Assembly: GCA_025769875.1 (NCBI GenBank)
Contig: JAGFNK010000179.1
Span: 30,800 to 94,799 of the forward strand
Direction: 5' to 3'
DNA from: Russula earlei
Lineage: Eukaryota; Basidiomycota; Agaricomycetes; Russulales; Russulaceae
DNA: 64,000 bases
Position numbers and translations under genes: made by a program. Below the pieces are notes generated by a model. It was not told the origin of the DNA and searched no databases. It was given only the letters and a program-made list of their open reading frames with translations. The number at the start of each line of letters is the position of its first letter. Positions within the stretch are counted from its first letter, which is position 1. Shown piece after piece: positions 34,751 to 45,540 of the stretch.

Positions 34751-36529
34751 ATGGATCTCGTCTTGTCTCCGGAAGACATGCCCGCGCCCCCACCGAATTC
34801 GCAGCGGTCTCCTCATAGGTCTCCGCACCCAGTCTTACGTTGGTTTGGCGACATCACCAACGCTTCTACCGCTTCTGACCCCCCCGTGGAATTTCCAAGC
34901 TCTCCCATCTCTCCTCCAGCCTCCCCAATGGAAAGTTTGCGCGAGGCCCTCACATCACGCCTTCCTACCCCAAGCCTTTCCACTCTCAAACTACCACCGA
35001 AGGCCGTCCCTCCGCCCATGCCTCTATCGGGCTCCCGATCCTTTCTCCGCAATCTCCCTCGCGTGACCCTCCCGAGCGCATCCCTTTCCATTCCCGCCCC
35101 CGCCGTTCGTCCATTTAACCCGCCGGTCGACACCCAGTCTCCAGGAGCACCTATCTTCCTCCAACACTCGCCCCCGGAACGCTCTTCATTAGATGCCCTC
35201 CGTTCTCTCCGCGACCGAGTGGGCGGTTCATCGGCCCGCCCGACGCGTAGGCACGCGCAGGCGTCTTTTTACTCCCCGAAGGCTTTCTTCAGCACGTCCG
35301 CGACACCGAACTGGTGGCGCATTCCGAACGACAACAAAGAAAATATAGATGCGCTTCTCAGCGATGAGGATCGCGCGGCGTCGGTCGAGGAAGAGCGGTC
35401 TCGAATCCGAAAAAAATGTGCGTGCTGAGCGGATCACCCGCCGTTTCGCTGACTTCTCACGTGAAATGCCGTGCGTAGACCTGTCCCCCAAATGCCCGAT
35501 CGTGTTCTGTCACGGTCTCCTTGGATTTGATTCGGTCACGATTGGCCCCGCCATCGCGCCACTCGAAGTGACGCATTGGCGTGGGATCAAGGAAGTCCTT
35601 CAAGCGAATGGAGTTGAGGTGCTCACAACGCGCGTCCCTGCGACAAGCTCTCCCATTCAACGCGCGAAGGTGCTTGAGCAGAGGATCGAAGAAGTGTACG
35701 CTGGCCGTTCAGTCCACCTTCTTGGTATGTCCCTTCCGTCCGACTTTCGCGATGTGGCGGCCTTACATTCATTCAGGTCATAGCATGGTAAGCTCTCGAC
35801 CAGACGCTGTCATTAATGACCGACGCTCACTTTCGAGGTCTAGGGCGGCCTCGACTGCCGCTACCTCACCTCAAACCTGCACGATCACACCTTTCGGGTC
35901 CTCTCTATCACCACGATCTCCACCCCGCATCGTGGTTCCTCGTTTGCGGACCACTTTCTCGAAACAGTTGGACCCGAGCGCTTCCCGTCGTTCCTCTCAC
36001 TCCTTGACATGCTCCCGATCGGGGGTGGTGACGGTTCGGCTTTCTCGTGCCTCACGCTGGAAGCTATGCGCGAGTTCAACGAACAAACGCACGACGTGCC
36101 GGGGGTAAAATACTTCAGCTGGGGCGCTGTATACAGCCCAGGGTTGATTGACACTTGGAAGTGAGTTCATAATTTCGTCCGGCACTGTTGAGTCCTCTTT
36201 GCCTGACACCCCTACGCCGCAAGGTGGCCACACTCGGTGATTTTAGAGAAGGAAGGCCCGAATGACGGTCTTGTCTCTGTCGAATCTGCGAAATGGGTAG
36301 AACTATCTTTTCCGACGCGCAATGATGCTGTGCTCACCTGTGCCCAACCATCCCATAGGGAACGTATCTCGGCACACTCCAGGACGTGAGCCACCTGGAC
36401 CTGGTTGGGTGGATCAACACGGCGCGGTACAGCTGGGCACGATTTCGTGGGCGCGACATTCGATTCCGCCCTGCGACATTCTACCTCTCCGTCGCTCACC
36501 ATCTCGCGCGCGAAGTGGACGGCGTGTAG
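34751..36529 (+). CDS. Alpha/beta-hydrolase lipase with long disordered N-terminus
   Basis: Six exons close in frame to 494 residues: 34751-35417, 35479-35724, 35777-35787, 35844-36160, 36224-36296 and 36359-36529. The hydrolase half begins PIVFCHGLLGFDSVTIG (oxyanion strand) and has the nucleophile elbow G-H-S-M-G-G, with catalytic Ser at about residue 307. That serine is encoded by an 11-nt micro-exon. DGLVSVESAKWG and VSHLDLVGW probably carry the acid and histidine of the triad. The type is that of fungal triacylglycerol lipases (LIP2-like); the substrate is presumed to be acylglycerols. About 150 N-terminal residues are Ser/Pro rich with S-P sites and no clear signal peptide, then WWRIPNDNKENIDALLSDED leads into the fold. 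The start at 34751 is the first ATG consistent with this frame after a likely leader; an ATG at 34589 is also possible. Confidence 0.8.
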
Positions 36530-37485
36530 CCCCCGCCTGATTCGGTTGAAGAGGACCCATGGGATGCGTCCTCTGACCGAGGTGACGATGAGCGATGAAC
36601 ATGGAAGTCATTTCCTCGGTCGCGGCACACATGCACATCCGCAAGACGCGGACAAGTCCCCATAGACGATCGATACCACGACATATGTTTATATTTTCAC
36701 AGTATTTAGGAGGAACGATACCAATTGCCAATAGATAGGATCATCATCGTAGATAGGGGATGGCCTGTCGCGCGCCCTGGCCCTGGCACTGAATTAAGTC
36801 AATACTAGGGGCCGTGTCTACACGTTGCTTGCATGCTTCATCCAACCGCGCCATGCATTCCTCGGAACGGCGCCCTCTCGTCGTCCCATCGCAACGTTAC
36901 GCATGGACACGATGCCACACGTCATCAACGCGGGAGCTGTCAAAAGGGTGACTTGGCTGTTACGCGCTGATGATCTGCTGATGACAACAATATTCACTTT
37001 CTCATATAAGGCGGCTCTGGGACCCCTTTTTTATCTAGGAGGGGGTACCCCAGGGACTGCTCCGTCGTGATTTTCCCGCGACGGCGCAGGGGACCTGCGG
37101 TATCGAGTGATAGGTATAGAATTAATGGATTATAGGAGCTTATCTGGTTTGCACGCGGGTTACGCCCGGCCACCCACTGACAATTGTAGCATTGTGCGAC
37201 CAGTTCAGTGCTCGCCCCTAGGGAACTAGTCGTGATATTTTTCGGGCTGCGTACACTACAACAGAGTAGGTATGCGCCCCTAATAGTCGTCGATATAGGT
37301 AGTTTAATTAATTCGGTGTGCTGTGCCTCTATTGCGCCATTATTGGTAAAGGGTTGGTGCCCTTGCAGTAGGAGCCCCCGTCACGGTTGCAAGGCGCCAA
37401 GCGCGTTGCGCATCGCCTTCCTTGCAAGGTGTGTTATACTCGGAACCTGTCTCCTCGCTTTCCTGCCTACCCCATTTCCTCAACA
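36530..37485. other. intergenic, lipase 3' flank to helical-repeat gene
   Basis: About 950 bases. No supported gene. Base composition is more AT-rich than its neighbours around 37080-37350, with short TAATTAAT patches. The last 100 bases are CT-rich and end CAACAATGACC at the start of the next gene. Confidence 0.45.
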
Positions 37486-40171
37486 ATGACCGTGCCGAGC
37501 CTTGACCAAGTAGTCGCCGCCATCAAGCCAAGTGCAAGTTGCCGTGGAGATGGTGAGTAAAATGTCCCATATGTGGGTAGAATGGCGATCAATCCAATTC
37601 GATTTCCAAGATCTCAGCCAGTCATAAGCAATCCAAGGAGTCATGGGCGACGACCAAAGAGGCACTGAACCGCATCTCTGCGCTCGTGCAGGGCTGTGGT
37701 GCGGGGGATTTCGATGCAGGCTCGGAGCTCCAACAGCCGTTAAGCGACCTGCAAAGGTGTCCAGTCTTGGCCTGAGGACACATCTCATCCGAGCTGACTA
37801 CTCCCAACTTGCAGTGACCTCGAGGCGACGCATGCCGCATGTCAGCGATATTCCAGCAGCAAGAAAAAGGGAGCCGTCTTGCGTGTCTCTGGTGTATTAC
37901 CTAAGTGGATCGTCGGCAAATTCCTTCGTCGCGAATTCGCACAACTTTGGGCAGAGGATTCGGCTCATCTCTGAAAACTTTGAGGTGCGTTTGCTTCCGT
38001 TTCCCGCCCTCTCTCTGCGATACTCAATGCTTGTATTAGGATGCCGTAAGGCAACGCGAAAAGCACCGTGATCACGTCTCAACCACCGCTAGGCCTAGCA
38101 GTGTCTCCGGAAATTCGACAAAGCAATTTGGTCCTCCGATTCGCATACAAGAACGCGTTGGGACCTCGGAACCAAATGGAATCAACGAACGGTACACTGA
38201 TTCCAAATCAGATGTTCGAAAAATACCGGCGCCTCCCAGTACGGTTTCATTTCCAGCGGAGGAGGCGGCCGAAATGCACCTGGAGTCGGAAGAATTGGTC
38301 ATGGAGGATCCCGCAGACTGGGCCATCATTCTAACGGAGATGCGAAACAACGTCCAGAGCCGCGCAGCTTCTCTTCTAGGGCGTGGCCCGCACGACCTAG
38401 GTGACCGGGATGGCCCCGTCGTTTCTCGCAAGTCAAAGCCATCTAGTACTAAAGGTATGTCTTCGCGGTCCGCCATCGTTGTTTCCTTTCAGATCTCAAA
38501 TTATATCTCAGGGCGGCCGGCCGTCGACACAGAGTAATCTTACGCCCGAGTTACGACGCCTGGAGACCCAATTGTTGATGCAAATTGCGTCTTTTTCACA
38601 ACCTGATCTCTGTCCCCCGCACGAGTACTTGCAGGCCGTCCAGCTCACGCCTTCATACCCAATCGTCCTTTCTGGGTACAGCTGGGAAGTGACTATTAGA
38701 TATGTCACAGATCTTTTCAACGCCATAGACATCCCTTCCATGGAAACCTGGGAGTCCCGAAGCTGCAACCAAACTCTTTGACCTTTCTCAAACTCTCGCA
38801 GATTTATGTATGCACCACTATTCATATACAGTTGCCACGTGGGCGCTGTTCCTCCGTCGCGGTCTCTACAATGCTGATAAGGATATGCATCGCCGTGATC
38901 TCGCGTCTGTCCTTTGTCAGAAAGCGAGGATGCTCACTGCATTAGGGAGGACCAAGGCGGCCTTGAACTGCTGTAAGTGGAGCCGTAAAAGCATGCTACG
39001 AGGATGAGGCGCTCCAAGGCGTCCAACTCGCAAAGGCCCTACTCGTCCAGGCACCACTTCTCCACGCTGCCGGGAGGAAGTCAGAGGCGAAGGTTGTGGC
39101 AAGACGCATGGTTTCCATTTTGGAAGATCTAGGAGAAGATAAATCACACTTGAAACATCTCTTGTCTTTAGCCCGGGCCTCCCTCTCTGATATCTTTCTA
39201 GACATGGAAGAATACGATGAGGCTTTGGTTCGTGGCACAGGATGCGATCAAGTCCGCTCGCTCTCTCATCGGATTGGTGGATTCCCGCACCGCTCTCTCC
39301 ATCGCGCTTCTCATAAAAGCACGAGTAAAAGCCGCGCGGGGAGAAGATGATTCTGCGTACACCTCGGCTATACAAGCGGTCAGACATCTGCGGGACTTGG
39401 CTTCTGAGCGTCCCGGATTCACCATGTTCCTCGCCAACGCACTTGTTCTTTCCTCGCGGTACCTCCAGGCAGCAGAATTTCCCTGGGAGGCACGAAAATG
39501 CGCCAAGGAGGCTGTCGAGTTGTATCGGGCCCTCTACACGTCCGCACCGGAGGCCTTCGCGTCACATTACGCTGAGGGCAGTCGGTCAGCTCGTACAGTT
39601 ACGCATGGTCGATGGGAGGCCAGAGGTGGAAGTGTTCGACTTGGCGCAGCATGCCGAGGGGCTCTTCCGCGAGGCGTCTATCCGGGACTCCGAAGCGCTC
39701 GCCGCCGTCCTCCTCGTGATCGCGAGCAGTCTGTTCGGAGCGGCGCAGGTCGAGGAGGCGGCCGCCCCCGCCGAGGAGGCAGTTGGCATCCTGCGACCTC
39801 GGTGGAAGCGTGAACCACAAAAGCACGCGCCGCGATTCGTGCGCGCGCTCGAGCTCGCCGCAGCCTGTCGCCCGAGCACGGAGGCGGGGCTCGAGCACGC
39901 CAAGGAGGCAGTGGAGGTGCACAGGCCGCGGAAAGACCTCGAACAGGACACGCACGACCAGACGCTGACCCGTCTGCTCATGGACGTGTTCTTGCGGCTG
40001 AGGGAGCTCGGGCGCGAAGTCGAGGCCATCCCGTACAAGACGGAGGCGGCTCGGATGAATCCGGATGTCGTGGAGAGCGTCGATCCGCCGGCAGACGCAA
40101 CTCGCTTTAAGGGTCTGCCCGGTGGCATTGCGGAATATGGCTCGGGATCTGAAGGGGAAGAGGACATTTGA
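37486..40171 (+). pseudogene. Helical-repeat (TPR-like) protein gene with frame breaks
   Basis: Not recognised by name. The N-terminal part splices cleanly: exons 37486-37552, 37618-37756 and from 37815, encoding MTVPSLDQVVAAIKPSA, ESWATTKEALNRISALVQG and EATHAACQRYSSSKKKGAV. It has the helical look of N-terminal domains in fungal NLR/TPR proteins, but I assert no domain. The C-terminal 350 residues are TPR-like (AALNC, EYDEAL, ECAKEAVELYRALY-type, VEEAAAPAEEAVGILRPR, ELGREVEAIPYKTEA). The coding sense changes frame by +1 near 39227 (GG) and 39576 (GGG) with no usable splice sites to explain it. A possible third shift near 37957 and a fourth near 38969 can instead be explained by introns (GTATTA...GGGCAG; GTAAGT...CCAAG). 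The protein ends EYGSGSEGEEDI. Pseudogene, sequence error or, less likely, recoding. Confidence 0.55.
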
Positions 40172-41511
40172 TTGTTGCAAACTGTTGTTTTTACGCTCGT
40201 TCAGTCATTATTGTTATCCATGTAGCATATACACCCGTCACTGTTGTATCTTTGACGGCACCAGCTGTCTGACACTGCAAGCCCATTGGCATAGCTTGAA
40301 TTGTATGTAAACTAGGCCCGTCATTCAGGTTATTCCAACGACGAATGAATACATGACTTGTTAGAGTAACATTGATATTACTAGAACTGTTTTCTGTGTT
40401 GCAATGGCTTGCACGCGCTATTGGGGAGGGCGCAGCATGGTACAACTCCACAGTGCAAGCAATGGCATCGGTGGTGCGCTTACAGTTAATTTGAGGCCAC
40501 TGGCATCAATCAACCACTGTTGTGTTGAGAATGATTGCATCGCATTGTCACCGCCCACTGGCAACAACGACTCCGAGTCGTGACATATGGCCCTGATATG
40601 GGGGATCAGTCACGCGTCGACACTCACCATCGCTCCCTCATGCCTTACCCCCTCTCACCTTCGTCCATCAAAAGGGGGCTTTCCAGTTCGAACGTCTCGT
40701 GTGCACCGCCATCCATCTCGCTCTCGTCTCATGTGCGCTTTCCTGCCCGTTTCCTTTTTCCCTCTCTCTGTTTCAGCCTACCCTGTTGGACGTGCAGCCA
40801 CCCGGTTGGCGTGTGTACGGACAAAGCCGGACCGTACGCGTAAATATTCGAATCAGTTGTCGTTCAGTTTTTTCCCTCAGTCTTTCACACACAAGACTGA
40901 GGTCAGTACCACACTCTCTTACTTCTTTTCTAGAACTAATACTGTACATAGCAAAGCTTCCTTTAGGTTAGATCACTAACTAATATAGTCTTTCACACAC
41001 AAGACTGAGCAAAGCTTCCTTTAGCTTCAACATACCCTTTCCCTCTGGCGAATGCCCACAACACTCACTGCAGCCAGCGGCACCCTAACGCGGTTCATTG
41101 CGCCAGAAGCTTTTGGTCTTGCATAATAGCAAACAGGTTTTGCCTGGCTTCTCAGCGGCCCATGGGAACTTGAACTACATCTCATAAGATGATTTCAGTT
41201 GGCTTTCACGCATCCGCTGATTTCAATTTGTGAGCCTGGAAATGTTGATGCATGAACCTCGCATCAATACGTGATGCAACGGATGCATAGCTTTTCCCAT
41301 CTTGATACTGCCTTTGTGATCAGAGGGGAGGTAGCGCACCCCAGTATAAATAAAGGCAATGCCTCCAGTTACAGTTCTCCATTTATTAATTCTTTCACTA
41401 CATCCGGTACCGGTTACCCAAACTTTCTACGCAAGGTGTGTTGTTCATGTCTCGACGACTTTGACAACTTTCATCTCGAAAATTAATCCCTATTCCTACT
41501 CATAAGAAACG
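40172..41511. other. intergenic, promoter of secreted-protein gene, short duplications
   Basis: About 1.3 kb. It contains two copies of a 23-bp segment AGTCTTTCACACACAAGACT plus GAG (40879-40901 and 40987-41009), each able to form a short hairpin, and two copies of GCAAAGCTTCCTTTAG (near 40951 and 41009). The 3' part holds the promoter of the next gene. Confidence 0.5.
41343..41351 (+). promoter_or_regulatory. TATA box candidate
   Basis: GTATAAATAAAGG lies about 165 bp upstream of the secreted-protein ATG, a plausible TATA element for a strongly regulated gene. It is the clearest TATA in the genic half of the window. Confidence 0.4.
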
Positions 41512-41992
41512 ATGCGAAATTCCTCTATTTTTACCATATTCTGCCTTGCTGTTGGCATCGCTCCATTGTTCGCGGTTCCTTCAGGGTACGCCGACCTCTT
41601 CGCTTCGAGTTCTTGTTAACTTTACGATGCAGAGATCACGCTTCTGGGTCCAACATGCAGGTGCAGCAGCCGCGGGTTATGGGTTCGATGCATGAGTGGG
41701 ACCCTAAGGACCAGCAGGGCCGTGCTTACAATGAAGCGTAAGTTGAAAACATTACAGACGAACAATGATCAGAAGTCAGAGAAGTTCGGAGGAGATCCCA
41801 CTCAGCACGATCGACTGAGATGGATGGCGGGCCACCAGCTTTCCAAATTGAACGAATCTAAGAGGACGTTACAGAAAATGCAGAGGGAGAAGAACCCCCT
41901 CTGCCGTGGAGGTAGAAGATTTACTAGACGACATAGGGTTGGATCGTGACGATGCGTTTAAGAGGCTTCGTAAGTACAGGCCAAGCAAGTAA
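41512..41992 (+). CDS. Small secreted protein candidate, one frame break
   Basis: Exon 1 (41512-41585) encodes a signal peptide: MRNSSIFTIFCLAVGIAPLF followed by AVPSG. Exon 2 (41633-41735) encodes MHEWDPKDQQGRAYNE. The next intron must start GCGTAAG (a GC-AG intron, 41736-41757) to keep frame into exon 3, which encodes HDRLRWMAGHQLSKLNESKR. In the C5 run at about 41895 the sense shifts by one base and continues VEVEDLLDDIGLDRDDAFKR to a stop at 41992. The mature product would be about 130 residues, charged, with no cysteine pairs or domain I recognise. Either the gene is decaying or one C is a sequence error. It is the gene closest to the transposon block, a common place for lineage-specific secreted proteins. 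Confidence 0.55.
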
Positions 41993-43432
41993 AAGTGAAC
42001 GATGTACCTAGTACTATCATCTCCAATCGTGACATCTGTCACTCATATTCTTTATCCTCTTTTCGTGTCAAACCAGCTTCACAAACTCACCCACACGCCC
42101 CTGGACACGCCACAGCGGTGCAGCTGGCATTCAGCGCATTCTACCACGCAACAGTGCATGAATCATTCCTATTACTGTTACTGGAATTTTGCAGATCACA
42201 AACAAGTAGAGTGCAATCTAACTCACATCACCACGTCTTTGATTGCTTGGTGAGCGTTGAACACTAGCCGGGCATCTGGTCGAGCGTGGGATATCAATTG
42301 AGGAGAGGACGAATCCCATTCTCGTCGTGAAGCTTTGGCAGGGCATCCGAGCCCGGAGGGAACCGAGAATTAGCCACAGACGACGAGGATCGTGAAATGG
42401 CATCAACTGACCCCTAATATGCTTTTGGCCTAAGGCAACGGAGAAAGCCATTCAGAAGACGAATCGCAAGTGGTGTGACATCCATTACGCACTGATGAAG
42501 ACATTATATTGGACGCAGTCCTCTGGCCCGTTTTCTGCAGTGGGTAATTTTGGAACTCGGCGCCGTCATCCCTCTCATCTAGCCTACACGGTGGCGGGTG
42601 AGGGTAATGATGACACCGATATGGACTCGAAGATGACAGGTTTCACGTCAGAAAACTCTGTCGCTAAAAGTGTTTTGACTTTCTTGGAATACGGGCGCCA
42701 GCTCTCGAAGAGCAAAGGACAGTGTTTCCAGCCACAACGGTCTGCAGGTTTAAAAAAGTAGGTTTGCGTTGACATCAGGTGACCCAATCCGATTGGGACT
42801 GACGGAATGGTGAAAAACTGACGACTCTCCGAGGCATCTGTTGATCAACAGCTCAATACCTACTTCAATAACTTACCTATGTCATCCAAGTGGAATTAGT
42901 TTTGATACCGCGATGTCACATGAATTTAAGTTGAACTTGGTATGATTTGGCATGTCCAAGTTGACTGCATTTGATGTCAATGAAGATGGCACTCTCTGCA
43001 CTTGTCATAATTTTTTTTTTTTTTTTTTTTTTTTTGCTTTTATCTCTTTTATCTCTTTTACTTTGCACAGTGCTAACTGTGTCTTCCAGGTCTAGGTTGC
43101 ACAGTGTGCATGTATGGGGCCATTTGCAGGTCCACAAAGGGCCATTCTCCCCACTTCCAAATCCCTTGCACAGTCCTGTCCAGCGACGATGCACCACACC
43201 CAGTGAGCTTCCTTTTCCTTTTTTCTCTTTCCTTTTTTTTTTACAATTTTTATTTAGCTAGGATGCATGACCTGTTTCCTTCCTGAGCCCCAGAGACCAT
43301 GCCAGGTCTGCCCCCACTGACAAGCAGCAGTTTTGGCATGCAGACTGCCCAGATTTTCATGTTTGTCCCATATAACTTCTCTCTTCTCTCCCTCTGTCTT
43401 CTTCTTGGTGAAGATATGATACCCAGGTGGTG
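41993..43432. other. gene-poor transition into transposon block
   Basis: About 1.4 kb with no supported gene. Contains a 22-nt T tract at 43013-43035 and a pyrimidine-rich stretch at 43205-43255. Possibly remnants of older elements, but nothing is recognisable. Confidence 0.4.
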
Positions 43433-44297
43433 TGTTGGGATTCTTGTGCTTCTTCGTTGTCACCTGTTCACCTATGTTTCACTGACTCATCTCTGATTGC
43501 TCATATGTGCTTATTCATCTGGCTTAGTGATTGCTTACTGATCCTGATCAGTAATAGCTTACTCACTGCTTACTGTTGCGCAGCATAGAGTGCAGCAAAC
43601 AGGCCAAGCAACCCACCTTAGAGGTTGTGCTAATGCTCAAGTGATATTGGGGTGTAGAGCGATGTGTATACTCGTCTACAAGTATGGTATTTATACCTCT
43701 ATGACCCAGGGCTGTTCCTAAGTCCAAAAGAGGTGACTACAGGTGTCCACTATATCGTGCATTAAGTGATGCGTGATGTGGAAACGTTCTAGATGCAGCA
43801 TAAGGCTGCATCTTGTGATAGATAGCATACTATGCGTATCCCTATTGCCATAAGCGCATATACTAAAGTTCTGTCTAACACGTAACATCTATGAGCGGAT
43901 CTTGAACCTTGTATGAAGGTCTTCACCTTCTTTGATCCATTCGGGTTCCGGTTCAACACTTACCGATTCATGACAGATACTAGGAAAGAATGACTCATGT
44001 GTGAGTCATATCTAACATTCTCGAATTGTGCTCTACGTATTTGGATACTACTGGTTCTCAGCTATGTGCACCCCAAGTTTCGTACAAATCGGATCAGTAG
44101 TTGTTGAGATATTGTATAAATAGTCTGCAGTACCAAGAAGTTGAGCCTTCTGCTCGACTTACTCATTCAACAAAACAATCATCTTGTCTAACATTCTAAA
44201 CAAAACTATAGTGCTAACTCTAAGTGAAAGAGGCCCCTCTCTTCTCTTACATCTATTCTTCCTGAGATAGTATCAAAGGATTCGAAGTCTAGTGCTT
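43433..44297 (+). mobile_element. LTR-B copy, plus orientation, 3'-truncated, interrupted by Copia solo LTR
   Basis: Begins TGTTGGGATTCTTGTG and matches the reverse complement of the LTR at 44298-44825, except that its last 70 or so bases are missing. The 385-bp Copia LTR at 43574-43958 is inserted in it. Flanked on the right directly by the opposite-orientation copy, forming a large inverted repeat. Confidence 0.7.
43574..43958 (-). mobile_element. Copia solo LTR (385 bp), minus orientation
   Basis: Same length as, and closely matching, the LTRs of the Copia element at 53340-59183, in reverse orientation. It begins TGTTGCGCAGCATAGAG and ends GGTTCCGGTTCAACA. It is flanked by a perfect 5-bp target duplication CTTAC (43569-43573 and 43959-43963), so it is a true solo LTR formed by LTR-LTR recombination after insertion into LTR-B. 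Confidence 0.9.
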
Positions 44298-44825
44298 TGT
44301 TAAGATCTGACCAATCTTGTTACCAACTCTTAGTGAAAGAGTTGCTTGATATAGTTCAAGCACTAGACTTTGAATCCTTTGATATTATCTCAGGAAGATT
44401 GGATGTAAGAGAAGAGAAGGGCCTCTTTCACTTAGAGTTAGCACTATAGTTTGTTTTAGAGCGCTAGACAAGGTGAATGTTTTGTCAAAAGAGTAAGTCG
44501 AGTGTAAGGCTCAACTTCTTGGTACTACAGACTATTTATATGATATCTCAGCAACTACTGATCCGATTTGTACGAAACTTGGGGTGCACATAGCTGAGAA
44601 CCAGTAGTATCCAAATACATAGAGCACAATTCGAGAATGTTAGATATGACTCACACATGAGTCATTCTTTCCTAGTATCTGTCATGAATCAGTAAGCAGT
44701 GAGTAAGCTATTACTGATCAGGATCAGTAAGCAATCACTAAGCCAGATGAGTAAACACATATGAGTAATGAGTCAGTGAAGCATAGGTGAACAGGTGACA
44801 ATGAAGAAACACAAGAATCCTAACA
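44298..44825 (-). mobile_element. LTR-B copy (528 bp), minus orientation
   Basis: Runs TGTTAAGATCTGACCAATC...AAGAATCCTAACA, with TG...CA ends. It is homologous to the LTR at 51920-52441 and, inverted, to 43433-44297. It sits inside a gag-like fragment whose N-terminal part continues at 44826-45141. Confidence 0.8.
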
Positions 44826-45141
44826 GGATGGCACTTAGTGGCTCATCTGATATGGTGAGGGAGATTTGTGCACGCACCTCTTGGTCTTGGTATGACCAGT
44901 CATCAAAGGCAGTGGGATCTGCACTTTGGTCTGGCTTGGTGTATGTGCCATCTACTACTGTCCAGAGCTCTCGGAGTTTGAGAACCATTTGAATGTGGTG
45001 CTTCCAGAACATAAACTTGACCCCTTCATTGTTGAGAAAAGGGACATCATAGTGTTGTGCAGTGGCTTTTTGGCTCGATGTCACGGCTCCTGAGGAGGTG
45101 TTTCCGCCTTGCGGTGAGGATGTGCTGGTGCCCTGTGCCAT
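44826..45141 (-). mobile_element. Copia-type gag N-terminal fragment
   Basis: Minus-strand ORF starting at 45141. It encodes MAQGTSTSSPQGGN, then FLNNEGVKFMFWKHHIQMVL and AFDDWSYQDQEVRAQISLTI, the pattern of Copia-type Gag N-termini (UBN2/DUF4219-like). It is cut by LTR-B after the SDEPLSAIL segment. Different from the Gag of the complete Copia element. Non-functional fragment. Confidence 0.6.
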
Positions 45142-45540
45142 TACTATGTTGTGACATTTTGAAATTCTGGGTGCATGTAGTTATTTGGCTTGTTTAGAGA
45201 CAATCAGGTCTCATAATCTGTAGGAAGGTATCTATAATGAGTGCTCAGTCTTATTGTAGAAGACTACACCAAGTGGGTATCCTGACCTATAACGAGTGCT
45301 ACAGAAAGGGTAATTAGTTGTGTACACAGGTAATGAAAGTGTGACTAACCTCAGTCTTATTGTAGAAGACTGAGGGATGGGAAAAAGACAAAAAACAAAC
45401 TATATACATGTCTGTGCATTTGTCACATGCCACGTGAGTGTATGACCAAACTGTGATGCTGAGGCTGCAACTATAACGCACATCTGTTGCTTTGATGACA
45501 TGCTTGCCATACCCCACCTGGGAGGATTGGAAGGAAGAGG
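45142..45540. repeat. LTR-like flank with internal near-duplicates
   Basis: No coding sequence. Contains two copies of CAGTCTTATTGTAGAAGACT (45246-45265 and 45352-45371), each a short palindrome, and paired phrases such as ATAATGAGTGCT / ATAACGAGTGCT. Probably the untranslated 5' region of the element that supplied the gag fragment. Confidence 0.4.

Noticed and set aside
34306..34779. 157-codon minus-strand ORF in the TAF1-lipase gap
   Set aside because: No motif, no splice continuation, overlaps the lipase start; chance ORF is the simpler explanation.
34780..34900. Destruction-box reading of the FGDITN segment in the lipase N-terminus
   Set aside because: The spacing does not fit RxxL; kept only as a passing remark.
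39228..39240. 13-nt intron GTTCGTGGCACAG to explain the frame change in the TPR-like gene
   Set aside because: Too short to be spliced; a single extra base explains the frame better.
45246..45371. Short palindromic repeats as a CRISPR-like array
   Set aside because: Only two copies, no regular spacers, and the genome is eukaryotic.
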